NCBI GenBank assembly: GCA_965202735.1
Contig: OZ241844.1
Span: 4,278,001-4,342,000 of the forward strand
Length of the DNA stretch: 64,000 nucleotides
From: HK1 sp965202735
GTDB taxonomy: Bacteria; Pseudomonadota; Gammaproteobacteria; HK1
Direction of reading: 5' to 3'
Shown here piece by piece: positions 33,398 to 42,945 of the stretch. Position 1 is the stretch's first letter, and every line of letters begins with the position of its first letter. The notes under the pieces were generated by a model that made no database searches, was not told the DNA's origin, and saw only the letters and a list, made by a program, of their open reading frames with translations. A program made the translations under genes and the position numbers.

Positions 33398-34578
33398 AGC
33401 GTCTGACGGTATGCGGATCGACCGGCTCCATCGGAGCCAGCACCCTCGACGTGGTGTCGCGAAACCGCTCCCGCTACGAAATCCTTGCGCTGACGGCGAG
33501 TACGAACGTCGACCTGCTGGCCGCTCAGTGCCGGCGGTGGCGACCGCGGTTCGCGGTCATGGCGGACGAGTCCGCCGCGATGCGGCTGGCTGCCGTCCTT
33601 TCCCCGGAGGTGCCTCAGACCGAGGTGCTCGCCGGCGCCACGGGACTGGAGCAGGTTGCGTCGCACCCGGACGTCGACTACGTCGTGGCCGCGATCGTGG
33701 GCGGAGCCGGCTTGGTACCATCGCTCGCGGCGGCGCGTTCGGGCAAGCGGGTTCTCCTTGCGAACAAGGAGGCGCTGGTGATGTCGGGCCGCCTGTTCAT
33801 GGACGCGGTGCGCGAGGGTGGCGCGGACCTGCTGCCCATCGACAGCGAGCACAATGCGGTCTTTCAGTGCCTGCCCGCCGTGAGCGCGGACGACGGCAGG
33901 CGGGGGGTGCGCCGCATACTGTTGACGGGCTCGGGCGGGCCGTTTCGCGCCCGGGATCCCGGGTCTCTGCACGAGGTGGCGCCCGAGGATGCGTGCGCCC
34001 ATCCGAACTGGTCCATGGGGCGCAAGATCTCCGTCGATTCGGCGACGATGATGAACAAGGGTCTGGAAGTCATCGAGGCGTGCTGGCTCTTTGGCGTCGG
34101 TCCCGGGTCGGTGGAGGTGGTCGTGCATCCGCAGAGCGTGGTTCACTCGATGGTCGAGTACGAGGACGGGTCCGTGCTCGCGCAGCTCGGCAATCCGGAC
34201 ATGAGGACACCGATCGCACACGCCCTCGCATGGCCTGAGCGCATCGAATCCGGGGTTGCGCCGCTCGATCTGGTGAGCACCGCCCGCCTCGATTTCGAGG
34301 CCCCCGATCTCGACCGGTTTCCATGCCTCCGGCTCGGCTTCGAGGCAGCGGAGGCCGGCGGGTCGGCGCCGGCGGCGCTCAATGCCGCGAACGAGGTCGC
34401 AGTGGACGCGTTCCTGCGTCGTCGTCTGCGGTTTACCGAGATCGCCCGGGTCGCGGAGGAGACCGTCGCGGCGTGCGCGGCGGACGAGCCCCGCGCGCTC
34501 GACGACGTGCTCGAGCTGGACGGCGCGGCGCGGGCGCGCGCTGCGGAGATCATCACGACGGTATCGAGCCGGAGCTGA
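33394..34578 (+). CDS. dxr: 1-deoxy-D-xylulose 5-phosphate reductoisomerase
   Basis: A 394-residue enzyme of the MEP isoprenoid pathway, making MEP with NADPH. The cofactor site is CGSTGSIGASTLDVV, and the metal and substrate site is LLPIDSEHNAVFQCL plus NWSMGRKISVDSATMMNKGL. The loop with GSGGPFR and the C-terminal segment LNAANEVAVDAFLRRR also match. It supplies precursors for UppS upstream. The ATG shares ATGA with the cdsA stop. Confidence 0.97.
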   Translation: MKRLTVCGSTGSIGASTLDVVSRNRSRYEILALTASTNVDLLAAQCRRWRPRFAVMADESAAMRLAAVLSPEVPQTEVLAGATGLEQVASHPDVDYVVAAIVGGAGLVPSLAAARSGKRVLLANKEALVMSGRLFMDAVREGGADLLPIDSEHNAVFQCLPAVSADDGRRGVRRILLTGSGGPFRARDPGSLHEVAPEDACAHPNWSMGRKISVDSATMMNKGLEVIEACWLFGVGPGSVEVVVHPQSVVHSMVEYEDGSVLAQLGNPDMRTPIAHALAWPERIESGVAPLDLVSTARLDFEAPDLDRFPCLRLGFEAAEAGGSAPAALNAANEVAVDAFLRRRLRFTEIARVAEETVAACAADEPRALDDVLELDGAARARAAEIITTVSSRS

Positions 34579-34608
34579 TCCCGCGGGGCGCGGCCGGCAT
34601 CACGAGAC

Positions 34609-35976
34609 ATGGACATCCTCTATTCGATCATCGCGTTCATCGTGGCCCTGGGCGTGCTCGTGACCGTGCACGAGTTCGGCCACTTCTGGGTGGCGCGGCG
34701 GCTCGGGGTCAAGGTGCTCACTTTCTCCGTGGGGTTCGGGCGTGCGCTGTGGTCGCGCCGGTCGCGCGAGGGTGAGACCGAGTACGTGATCGCGATGATT
34801 CCGCTCGGCGGCTACGTGAGGATGCTCGACGAGTCGGAAGGGGATGTCGCGGAGCACGAGCGGCACCGGGCGTTCAACCGCAAGCCGCTGTCGACCCGGG
34901 TCGCGGTCGTCGTCGCGGGTCCCGCGTTCAATTTCCTGTTCGCCGTCCTCGCGTACTGGTGCATGTACATGGTGGGGGTCGAGGGGCTGCGGCCGATCGT
35001 GGCCGGGACGGCGCCCGGCTCCGTGGCCGAGCGGGCCGGGTTCCGGCCCGGCGACCGATTGACCTCGGTGCAGGGCGGGGAGGTGGTGTCGTGGCAGTCG
35101 GCGGTGCAGGCGATCATCGCCGCTTCCCTCTCCGAGCGCAGGATCGAGGTCGATGTCGTCGATGCGGACGACCGTCGGCAGGAGCGGATCATCGACCTCG
35201 GCGCGATCGTCCTCGACGATCTGACCCGGGGCCGATTCTTCGACGGGGTCGGGCTTTCACCCGTCCGGCCCGCCCTCCCGGCCGTGGTGGGGCGGCTCGA
35301 GCCGGGGCGGCCCGCCGAGCGGGACGGCCTCCAGTCCGGGGACCGGGTGCTCGAGGCGGCGGGACGGAAGGTCGAGAGCTGGTCGGACTGGGTGCGCATC
35401 GTGCGCGAGCGCCCCGGCGATACGTTCGCGGTCCTGGTCGAGCGCGGCGGCGCCCGGGCGACGGTCCGGCTGACCCCGGATGTCGAGCAGGCGGCGGACG
35501 GCACCCGGTTCGGCCGGATCGGCGCCGGAGTGAGTGCGCCGGAGGGCGTCGTCGATCGGTACTTCGTCACGGAGCGCCACGGCCCCCTGGCGGCGTTCGC
35601 GAAGGGGGTCGCCAAGACCGCGGAGATCACGGGACTCACGCTCCGCATGATCTGGAAGATGGTGATGCTGGAGGTGTCGCTCGAGAACCTGAGCGGACCT
35701 GTCGGCATCGCCGAGTATGCGGGCGCGTCCGCGCGTTTCGGGCTCTCGCGCTTTCTCGAGTTTCTGGGGATCGTCAGCGTGAGCCTCGGGATCCTCAATC
35801 TGCTGCCCATCCCCCTGCTCGACGGCGGACACCTGCTCTATTACGCGGTAGAATTCCTCCGGGGCCGGCCGGTGTCGGAAACAACCCGTTTCGTGGGACA
35901 ACGGCTGGGAATCGCCCTGCTCGTCGGCCTGATGGGACTCGCGCTCTACAATGATCTCGTGCGATTGCTGGAATGA
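34609..35976 (+). CDS. rseP: RseP site-2 protease (inner-membrane zinc metalloprotease)
   Basis: A 455-residue intramembrane protease that cuts RseA and releases sigma-E, and clears signal peptides. The zinc site HEFGH is at residues 21-25 in the first membrane span, and the second motif NLLPIPLLDGGHLL is near the C-terminus. Two PDZ-like domains lie in between (GTAPGSVAERAGFRPGDRL and GRLEPGRPAERDGLQSGDRV). It is followed 3 bases later by bamA, whose product's misfolding is what the sigma-E pathway senses. Confidence 0.96.
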   Translation: MDILYSIIAFIVALGVLVTVHEFGHFWVARRLGVKVLTFSVGFGRALWSRRSREGETEYVIAMIPLGGYVRMLDESEGDVAEHERHRAFNRKPLSTRVAVVVAGPAFNFLFAVLAYWCMYMVGVEGLRPIVAGTAPGSVAERAGFRPGDRLTSVQGGEVVSWQSAVQAIIAASLSERRIEVDVVDADDRRQERIIDLGAIVLDDLTRGRFFDGVGLSPVRPALPAVVGRLEPGRPAERDGLQSGDRVLEAAGRKVESWSDWVRIVRERPGDTFAVLVERGGARATVRLTPDVEQAADGTRFGRIGAGVSAPEGVVDRYFVTERHGPLAAFAKGVAKTAEITGLTLRMIWKMVMLEVSLENLSGPVGIAEYAGASARFGLSRFLEFLGIVSVSLGILNLLPIPLLDGGHLLYYAVEFLRGRPVSETTRFVGQRLGIALLVGLMGLALYNDLVRLLE

Positions 35977-35979
35977 GCG

Positions 35980-38313
35980 ATGTCTCGTGAGGCGGCGCGG
36001 CGCGGCAGTCAGCCGGGGGTGGTGAGCTTGGCTCGTCTGCGCCTCGCCCTCGCCGTGTTCGTGCTGTGTGCCGCAGTGCGGGCTGCCGCGGCGGCGGATG
36101 CCTTCGTGGTCCGGGACATCCGGCTGGAGGGCCTCCAGCGGATTACCGCCGGCACGGTGTTCAACTACCTTCCGATCAAGGTCGGGGACACCGTGGACGG
36201 CACGCGCACCGCCGCGGCGCTGCGCGTGCTGTTCGGGACCGGATTCTTTCGCGACGTGCGGCTCCTGCGCGACGGCGAGACCCTCGTCGTGTCGGTGACC
36301 GAGCGGCCGTCCATCGGCAGCATCGAGTTCAGCGGCAACCAAGACCTCGGGACCGAGGATCTCCTGGCCGCTCTGGAGCAGTCGGGATTTGCGCAGGGGC
36401 GGGTGTTCAACCGATCGACGTTCGATCAGGTGCAGCAGGAGCTGCATCGAACGTACTTCGCGGCCGGAAAGTACAGCGCACGCATCACGAGCACCGTGAC
36501 GCCGCTCGAACGCAACCGTGTCGCCGTCAGGTTCGAGATTCGGGAAGGCGTCGTCGCGAGGATCCGGCAGATCAACATCGTGGGAAACACGTCGTTCGAC
36601 GACGACGTCCTGCTCGACGACTTCGAGCTGGCTTCCACGGGGTTCTTCTCCTTCATCACCCGTTCGAACCGATACTCCAAGCCGAAGCTCGCCGCCGATC
36701 TGGAGACGTTGCGATCGTTCTATCTCGACCAGGGCTTCATCAACTTCAACATCGACTCGACCCAGGTATCCATCTCTCCCGACCGGACGGATGTCTACAT
36801 CACCGTCAACATCACCGAGGGCGGCCGCTACCTCGTGCGCGACGTCTACCTTCAGGGCGCCCTGATCGTCCCCGAGGAAGAGCTCTTCGATCTCGTCACC
36901 GTCGTTCAGGACGGCGTGTTCTCGAGGAAGGACGTCACCGAGACCGCCCGCCGAATCGGCAATCGGCTCGGGGAGGAGGGCTACTCCTTCGCCAACGTCA
37001 ACGCGGTGCCGGAGCTCGACGACGCGGAGAGTCGCGTGGACCTGACGTTCTTCGTCGATCCGGGCGACCGGGTCTACGTACGGCGCATCAACTTCAGGGG
37101 CAATGCCAAGACGCGCGACGAGGTGCTGCGTCGCGAGATGCGGCAGATGGAGAGCGGATGGATTTCCACCGGGGCGATCGATCGGTCCCGGGTGCGTCTG
37201 AATCGTCTCGGGTTCTTCGAATCGGTGACGGTCGAGACACCCGCCGTACCGGGCGCATCGGACCAGGTGGACGTCGATTTCACGGTGGTCGAGAGACCGT
37301 CGGGAAACCTGCTGCTCGGCGCCGGCTACTCGAGCTCGGAAGGGCCGGTGTTCGACATCAGCGTCACGGACGAGAACATTTTCGGAACCGGCAATCGCCT
37401 CAGCGCGTCGTTCGACACGAGCGATGTCAGCCGGGACATTTCCGTCTCCTGGCTCAACCCCTACTGGACCGTGGACGGCGTCAGTCGCGGCATCGATGTC
37501 TACAGCCGCCGCATCGATGCCGGTGACGCGAACCTCGCCGACTACGACCTCGATCGGCTCGGCTCCGGAGTGACGTACGGGATTCCCGTCTCCGAATCCA
37601 CCCGCGTCAACGTCGGCTTCAACGTGGAGCGGTCCGAGTTCCGGCTGGGCTCATCGCCCTCCGACGAATTGAGCCGGTTCCACACGGAGAGCGGTAGCCG
37701 GTTCCTCACCTTCCTCGTCACCGGGGCGTGGGCGAAGGACAGTCGCGACAGCAGGTTCCTGCCCACGAGGGGCAGCCTGAGCCGCCTGAGTGCGGAGGTC
37801 GCGGTGCCCGGCAGCGAGCTCACGTATTACAAGCTGTTCGCGCGCCACCAGAGGCTGTTCCCGTTGCCGAAAGACTTCGTGGTCATGCTGGAGGGCGAGG
37901 TGGCTTACGGAGATGGCTTCGGCGGGACCGACGATCTTCCCCTGCCCGAGAACTTCTTCGCCGGCGGTCTCCGCTCGGTCCGGGGCTTCAGGGCGAATAC
38001 GCTCGGTCCGCGAGACAGTCTGGGTGAACCGCTCGGCGGCAATCTCAAGACCGTCGGGACCGCCGAGCTGTTTCTCCCGCTGCCGTTCACCAAGGACTCG
38101 AACACGTTCCGGATCACCACCTTTCTCGACGCCGGAAACGTGTACGGACCGGATGAGGACTTCGACTTCGATTCGCTGCGGCTCTCCGCCGGGATTGCCG
38201 GGATCTGGCTGTCGCCCGTGGGCCCCATGACCATCAGCATCGCAAGGCCGCTCGGATCCCGGACCGGCGACCGGACACAACGATTCCAGCTCACGCTCGG
38301 CACGAGCTTCTGA
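35980..38313 (+). CDS. bamA: outer-membrane protein assembly factor BamA
   Basis: A 777-residue Omp85 protein that inserts beta-barrel proteins. A signal peptide (LARLRLALAVFVLCAAVRAAAAA) precedes five POTRA domains (first, DIRLEGLQRITAGTVFNYLP; last, VRRINFRGNAKTRDEVLRRE). The 16-strand barrel contains the lid motif VRGF (SVRGFRAN) and ends QRFQLTLGTSF with the C-terminal Phe. The ATG at 35980 is 3 bases after rseP. The part before LARLRL may be unneeded, and a later GTG start inside the leader is possible. Confidence 0.97.
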   Translation: MSREAARRGSQPGVVSLARLRLALAVFVLCAAVRAAAAADAFVVRDIRLEGLQRITAGTVFNYLPIKVGDTVDGTRTAAALRVLFGTGFFRDVRLLRDGETLVVSVTERPSIGSIEFSGNQDLGTEDLLAALEQSGFAQGRVFNRSTFDQVQQELHRTYFAAGKYSARITSTVTPLERNRVAVRFEIREGVVARIRQINIVGNTSFDDDVLLDDFELASTGFFSFITRSNRYSKPKLAADLETLRSFYLDQGFINFNIDSTQVSISPDRTDVYITVNITEGGRYLVRDVYLQGALIVPEEELFDLVTVVQDGVFSRKDVTETARRIGNRLGEEGYSFANVNAVPELDDAESRVDLTFFVDPGDRVYVRRINFRGNAKTRDEVLRREMRQMESGWISTGAIDRSRVRLNRLGFFESVTVETPAVPGASDQVDVDFTVVERPSGNLLLGAGYSSSEGPVFDISVTDENIFGTGNRLSASFDTSDVSRDISVSWLNPYWTVDGVSRGIDVYSRRIDAGDANLADYDLDRLGSGVTYGIPVSESTRVNVGFNVERSEFRLGSSPSDELSRFHTESGSRFLTFLVTGAWAKDSRDSRFLPTRGSLSRLSAEVAVPGSELTYYKLFARHQRLFPLPKDFVVMLEGEVAYGDGFGGTDDLPLPENFFAGGLRSVRGFRANTLGPRDSLGEPLGGNLKTVGTAELFLPLPFTKDSNTFRITTFLDAGNVYGPDEDFDFDSLRLSAGIAGIWLSPVGPMTISIARPLGSRTGDRTQRFQLTLGTSF

Positions 38314-38315
38314 CC

Positions 38316-38855
38316 ATGCCCGAAATGTACCGGTACCGGAGAATCACACGTGGCTGCCTGTTGGGGCTCCTGCTCGCCTGCGGCCCTGGAGCGCACGCCG
38401 AGGACTTCAAGGTCGGCTTCGTCAACGTCGCGATCGTGCTCGATCAGGCGCCGCAGGCGGCCGCGGCGCGCGCCCGTATCGAGCGCGAGTTCGCGCCGAG
38501 GGATCGGGAGATCCTGTCGCAGCAACAAGAGCTCCGGGCACTCGAAGACAGGCTCGTGAAGGACGTCGCGGTGCTGTCGGCCAGTGAACGCAGCCGCCAG
38601 GAGGCCGAGATCAGGCAGCTCAAGCGGGAGCTGCGACGTTCCGAGGAGGAATTTCGCGAGGACCTGAACCTCCGGCGCAGCCAGGAGCTGAGTGCGCTCC
38701 AGCGCATGGTGACGGAAGTCATCCAGGAAATGGCGCGCGGGGAGAGCTACGACCTCATCATGACCGACGGGGTCGTCTTTGCCGGGGACAGGGTCAACAT
38801 TACAAGGCGCGTCATTGAACGTCTGAAGGCCGGTTTCGAGGAATCGGACGGTTGA
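38316..38855 (+). CDS. skp: periplasmic chaperone Skp/OmpH
   Basis: A 179-residue protein with a signal peptide (CLLGLLLACGPGAHA, cleavage before EDFKVG). It then starts VGFVNVAIVLDQAPQAAAAR, the Skp pattern, and continues as a long charged coiled coil (about residues 55-135, rich in Arg, Glu and Gln). Skp holds unfolded outer-membrane proteins in the periplasm and hands them to BamA. It starts 2 bases after bamA. The end (GVVFAGDRVNITRRVIERL) is conserved in the family. Confidence 0.94.
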   Translation: MPEMYRYRRITRGCLLGLLLACGPGAHAEDFKVGFVNVAIVLDQAPQAAAARARIEREFAPRDREILSQQQELRALEDRLVKDVAVLSASERSRQEAEIRQLKRELRRSEEEFREDLNLRRSQELSALQRMVTEVIQEMARGESYDLIMTDGVVFAGDRVNITRRVIERLKAGFEESDG

Positions 38856-38880
38856 TCGGCCGCATTTCGGAAGCCCCGCC

Positions 38881-39903
38881 TTGAGCTATCGACTCGGGGA
38901 GCTCGCCGAACGAATCGGGGCCGAGCTGTTCGGCGACCCCGACGTCGCCATCGATCGAGTGGCGCCTCTGGATGCGGCCGGACCGGGCGCGGTCGCGTTC
39001 CTGGCGAACCGCCGCTACCGTCCCTACCTGGAGAGCACGAGAGCGGCCGCGGTGATCCTGGGACCGGAGTTCGCGAAGGTCTGCCCGGCGCCGGCGCTCG
39101 TGCTCGACGATCCGTATCTGGGCTACGCACGGGCGGCCACGCTGCTGTCCCCGGCCGTCGAGCGGGAGCCGGGCATCGCGCCCAGCGCCGTTGTCGATTC
39201 CAGCGCGACGGTAGCGCCGGACGCATCGATCGGCGCTCACTGCGTGGTGGAAGCGGGGGCCAGGGTCGGCGCCGGCACTTCTCTCGATGCCGGCTCGTTC
39301 CTCGGCCGGGGGTCCGTCATCGGACCGCACGGGTGCATTGCGGCCGGCGTGGTGATCTCCCGGGATGTCCACATCGGAGCACGGGCGATCATCCATCCCG
39401 GAGTGGTCATCGGCGCCGACGGATTCGGTATCGCCAACGACAACGGAGTCTGGGTCAAGATCCCCCAGCTCGGCGGCGTACGGGTCGGCGACGACGTGGA
39501 GATCGGCGCGAACACGACCGTCGACCGCGGAGCACTGGAAGACACCGTCATCGAAGACGGAGTAAAGCTCGACAACCTCATTCAGATCGGCCACAACGTA
39601 CGGATCGGCGCCCATACCGCCATTGCGGCCTGCGTCGCCATCGGCGGAAGCGCCCGGATCGGGCGCCGGTGCACGATTGCAGGCGCCGTGTCCATCGCCG
39701 GACATCTGGAGATCGCCGACGACGTGCACCTGACCGCGACGTCGGCGGTGCCCGGCACGATCAGCGAGCCGGGGGTCTATTCTTCGGGAATGCCCGTCCA
39801 GGAGAATCGGGCATGGCGGCGCAACATCGCGAGGCTGCGCCAGCTCGACGACATGGCCCGGCGACTGCGGGCGGTCGAGCGCCGTCTCGGCGAACGGGCG
39901 TGA
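38881..39903 (+). CDS. lpxD: UDP-3-O-acylglucosamine N-acyltransferase
   Basis: A 340-residue enzyme of lipid A synthesis. The start is TTG at 38881 with GGAAG upstream, since no ATG fits. An N-terminal uridine-binding domain (LGELAERIGAELFGDPDVAI) precedes the left-handed beta helix of hexapeptide repeats (from IAPSAVVDSSATVAPDASIG). The catalytic His is in QIGHNVRIGAHTAIAA, and GADGFGIANDNG is a family landmark. It acts after LpxA and LpxC. fabZ and lpxA follow. Confidence 0.96.
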   Translation: MSYRLGELAERIGAELFGDPDVAIDRVAPLDAAGPGAVAFLANRRYRPYLESTRAAAVILGPEFAKVCPAPALVLDDPYLGYARAATLLSPAVEREPGIAPSAVVDSSATVAPDASIGAHCVVEAGARVGAGTSLDAGSFLGRGSVIGPHGCIAAGVVISRDVHIGARAIIHPGVVIGADGFGIANDNGVWVKIPQLGGVRVGDDVEIGANTTVDRGALEDTVIEDGVKLDNLIQIGHNVRIGAHTAIAACVAIGGSARIGRRCTIAGAVSIAGHLEIADDVHLTATSAVPGTISEPGVYSSGMPVQENRAWRRNIARLRQLDDMARRLRAVERRLGERA

Positions 39904-39943
39904 TGGTGGTGGTTCCGGGCGCCGTGCGGCCGCTGGAGGACGC

Positions 39944-40396
39944 ATGATGGCGGACATGACGATCGAGCAGGTGCTGGAGCACCTGCCGCATCGCTACCCG
40001 TTCCTGCTGATCGACCGGGTGCTCGAATGTGTTCCCGGCAGGTCGCTCGTCGCGTTGAAGAACGTGACCATCAACGAGCCCTTCTTCCCGGGCCACTTTC
40101 CGCGGCGGCCGGTGATGCCCGCGGTGCTCATGCTGGAGGCGATGGCGCAGGCGACGGGCATCCTCGCGCTGCGATCGCTCGGCCGGGTGCCATCGCCGAC
40201 GGAGATGTACTACTTCGTCGGAATCGACAACGCTCGATTCCGCCGTCCCGTCGAGCCGGGCGACCAGCTCGTCATCGAGATCGACCTCGTGCGCACCACC
40301 CGGGGCATCTGGAAGGTCGAGGCGCGCGCGAAGGTCGAGGAGAAGGTGGTGGCGTCCGCGGATCTGATGGGGGCACTGCGGGACGGGACGAGATGA
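39944..40396 (+). CDS. fabZ: (3R)-hydroxyacyl-ACP dehydratase
   Basis: A 150-residue hot-dog-fold enzyme of fatty-acid synthesis. The catalytic His is in FFPGHFPRRPVMPAVLMLEA, with the Glu of the same helix, and the N-terminal part is LPHRYPFLLIDRV. GGAGG lies at 39935-39939: ATG 39944 has only 4 bases of spacing, so ATG 39947 may be the true start (one residue shorter). It competes with LpxA for hydroxyacyl-ACP, and the shared operon balances phospholipid and lipid A. The stop shares ATGA with lpxA. Confidence 0.97.
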   Translation: MMADMTIEQVLEHLPHRYPFLLIDRVLECVPGRSLVALKNVTINEPFFPGHFPRRPVMPAVLMLEAMAQATGILALRSLGRVPSPTEMYYFVGIDNARFRRPVEPGDQLVIEIDLVRTTRGIWKVEARAKVEEKVVASADLMGALRDGTR

Positions 40397-41163
40397 TCCA
40401 TTCGAGCGCCGTCGTGGACCCCGGCGCCGAGCTCCATCGCGACGTCGAAGTGGGTCCTTTCAGCGTGATCGGCCCCGGGGTCGTCCTCGGCTCGGGGACG
40501 CGGGTCGGCTCGCACGTCGTCATCGAAGGCCCGACCCGGATCGGCGAACGCAACCGAATCCACTCGTTCAGCGTCCTGGGCGGCGCGCCGCAGGACAAGA
40601 AATACCGCGGCGAGGCGTCGACGCTCCGGGTCGGGAACGACAACGTCATCCGGGAGTACTGCACGTTCAATCGCGGGACCGGCGGCGGCGGGATGGCGAC
40701 CCGCGTGGGCAACGGAAACTGGATCATGGCGTACGTGCACATCGCCCACGACTGCCGGGTCGGCGACGACAACGTCATGGCCAACGCGGCGACGCTCGCC
40801 GGCCACGTGGAGGTGGAGGACTGCGTCACCCTGGGCGCGTTCACCGTCGTGCATCAGTTCTGCCGGATTGGCCGGCATGCGTTCTCGGCCATGGGTGCGG
40901 TCATCCTGAAGGACGTGCCGCCGTTCGTGACCGTCGCCGGGAATTCCGCGAGCCCCCGCGGGCTCAACACCGAGGGCCTCAGGCGGAGAGGATTCCCGGC
41001 GCCGTCCATGCAGGCGCTGAAGTCCGCTTACAAGGTGGTCTACAAGCGTGGTCTCACGCTGGATTCGGCGGTCGAGCAGCTTGCCGGCCCGGCGAAGGAG
41101 TCCGCGGAGGTGAGCCGCTTTCGCGATTTCGTGAGGTCGTCCGGGCGGGGCATCGTGCGATGA
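40393..41163 (+). CDS. lpxA: UDP-N-acetylglucosamine O-acyltransferase
   Basis: A 256-residue first enzyme of lipid A synthesis. The left-handed beta helix begins IHSSAVVDPGAELHRDVEVG. GGAPQDKKYRGE and NVIREYCTFNRGT are family signatures, and the catalytic His is in YVHIAHDCRVGDDNVMAN. The C-terminal helical part (GLRRRGFPAPSMQALKSAYK) is complete. Overlap with fabZ is 4 bases. The length agrees with E. coli LpxA (262). Confidence 0.97.
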   Translation: MIHSSAVVDPGAELHRDVEVGPFSVIGPGVVLGSGTRVGSHVVIEGPTRIGERNRIHSFSVLGGAPQDKKYRGEASTLRVGNDNVIREYCTFNRGTGGGGMATRVGNGNWIMAYVHIAHDCRVGDDNVMANAATLAGHVEVEDCVTLGAFTVVHQFCRIGRHAFSAMGAVILKDVPPFVTVAGNSASPRGLNTEGLRRRGFPAPSMQALKSAYKVVYKRGLTLDSAVEQLAGPAKESAEVSRFRDFVRSSGRGIVR

Positions 41164-41188
41164 GACCCGGCGGTGACGGTGATGGGCC

Positions 41189-42322
41189 TTGAAATTCGTC
41201 ATCGTCGCGGGCGAGCCGTCCGGAGACATGCTCGCGAGCGGGCTCGTCGCAGCAATTCGCGCCCGGGTGCCCGGGGCGCGGTTCGAGGGCATCGCGGGTC
41301 CGCGCATGCTCGCCCTCGGCTGCGAGACGCTGTATCCGATGGAGCGCCTGTCGGTCATGGGATTGTCGGAGGCGGCTGGCCGCTATCTGGAGCTCGTTCC
41401 GGTGCGGCGACGCCTGGTCAGGCGGTTCACCGGGGATCCACCCGATGTGTTCATCGGCGTGGATGCCCCCGACTTCAACCTCTCGCTGGAGCTCGCTCTG
41501 CGCCGGGCCGGCGTGAAGACCGTTCACTTCGTCAGTCCGTCGGTCTGGGCATGGCGCCGCTACCGGCTCGCGAAGATCGCGCGGGCGGTGGACATGATGC
41601 TCGCGCTGTTTCCGTTCGAGCCTCCGATCTACGAGGGGTGGTCCATTCCGGTGCGGTTCGTGGGGCATCCGCTCGCCGACGAGATCGCGATGCGCAGCAG
41701 CCGGGACGCGGCCCGGGCGCGGCTGGGCCTTGACCCGCAAGCCCGAATCGTCGCGCTTCTCCCCGGCAGCAGAATGAGCGAGCTCCGGCGCCTCGCCGAG
41801 CCGCTGGCGCGCACCGCGCGGTGGGTGCACCGGCGGCGGCCCGAGGTGCGGTACGTGGCGCCCCTGGTCGACCGCGCAACGCGCGATTTCTTCTCGCGGG
41901 CGCTGGCCGAGCACGCCCCCGGCATCGGGTGCGACATGCTTCTGGGCGAGTCGCGCGACGCGATGGCGGCGAGCGACGTGGTCCTGCTCGCGTCGGGGAC
42001 CGCGACGCTCGAAGCGATGCTGCTCAAGCGTCCGATGGTGATCACCTATCGGACCAGGCGGCTCACGTGGATGGTGGGGCGGGCCATGCTGCACGTCGAC
42101 CACGTGGGACTGCCGAACCTCCTTGCGGGCCGGCGGCTGGTGCCCGAGCTGCTGCAGGACGATGCGACGCCCGAGCGGCTCGGCCCCCTTGTACTCGACC
42201 GGCTCGACCACCCCGATCGGCAGCGAGCGGTTCTGGAGGAGTTCGATCGGATACACCGCACCCTGCGCAACGATGCGTTCACGAAGGCGTCCGAGGCGGT
42301 GCTGGAGGTGGCCGCCGCATGA
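41189..42322 (+). CDS. lpxB: lipid-A-disaccharide synthase
   Basis: A 377-residue GT-B glycosyltransferase that joins lipid X and UDP-diacylglucosamine. The start is TTG at 41189 (LKFVIVAGEPSGDMLASGLV), and no better in-frame start exists downstream of the lpxA stop. AGEPSGD near the N-terminus is the family signature. VDAPDFN, FVSPSVWAWRRYR, LPGSRMSEL and ASGTATLEAML are conserved. The stop shares ATGA with rnhB. Confidence 0.96.
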   Translation: MKFVIVAGEPSGDMLASGLVAAIRARVPGARFEGIAGPRMLALGCETLYPMERLSVMGLSEAAGRYLELVPVRRRLVRRFTGDPPDVFIGVDAPDFNLSLELALRRAGVKTVHFVSPSVWAWRRYRLAKIARAVDMMLALFPFEPPIYEGWSIPVRFVGHPLADEIAMRSSRDAARARLGLDPQARIVALLPGSRMSELRRLAEPLARTARWVHRRRPEVRYVAPLVDRATRDFFSRALAEHAPGIGCDMLLGESRDAMAASDVVLLASGTATLEAMLLKRPMVITYRTRRLTWMVGRAMLHVDHVGLPNLLAGRRLVPELLQDDATPERLGPLVLDRLDHPDRQRAVLEEFDRIHRTLRNDAFTKASEAVLEVAAA

Positions 42323-42945
42323 TCGGTCGTACCGGCACGGGGACCGGCGGTGGAGGAAGGATCGTGGCCGGCGTCGACGAGGCGGGCCGCGGACCGCTGG
42401 CCGGCCCCGTGGTCGCCGCCGCGGTGATCCTCGATCCCTCGGTTCCGATCGAGGGTCTTGCGGATTCGAAGCGCCTTTCCGCCGGGCGCCGCGCAGAGCT
42501 GGACCGCGAGATCCGCGAGCGTGCCCTGAGCGTTGCCGTCGCCCGGGTGGGCGCCGGGGTCATCGATGCCGTCAACATCCTCCAGGCAACGATGCAGGCG
42601 ATGCGCGAGGCGGTCGATGGGCTCGAGCCCCTGCCGGACGAGGTCCTCGTCGACGGGAATCGCTGTCCGGCCCTTCCGTGCCCGGCGCGAGCCGTGGTGA
42701 GGGGCGACGCGAGCGTCGCCGCGATCAGCGCCGCGTCGATCCTCGCCAAGGTCGCCCGGGACCGGGAGATGATCGAGATGGATCGCCGGTATCCGGAGTA
42801 CGGGTTCGCCCGCCACAAGGGCTATGGGACGCGCGCGCACCGCGACGCCCTGCTCCGGTACGGTCCCTCGCCGATCCATCGCGCGAGCTTCGCTCCGGTA
42901 CGGGCGGCGCTGGCTCGCAACGCTCCCGGGCGGGAACGATCATGA
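42319..42945 (+). CDS. rnhB: ribonuclease HII
   Basis: A 208-residue enzyme that removes single ribonucleotides from DNA. Catalytic acids are in IVAGVDEAGRGPLAGPVVAA (DE pair), DEVLVDGN and the DAS segment (VVRGDASVAAISAASILAKV). The Gly-rich first 13 residues are not conserved. It overlaps lpxB and dnaE by ATGA at both ends, so the lpxA-to-dnaE stretch is likely one transcript. It complements RNase HI encoded at 12.4 kb. Confidence 0.97.
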   Translation: MIGRTGTGTGGGGRIVAGVDEAGRGPLAGPVVAAAVILDPSVPIEGLADSKRLSAGRRAELDREIRERALSVAVARVGAGVIDAVNILQATMQAMREAVDGLEPLPDEVLVDGNRCPALPCPARAVVRGDASVAAISAASILAKVARDREMIEMDRRYPEYGFARHKGYGTRAHRDALLRYGPSPIHRASFAPVRAALARNAPGRERS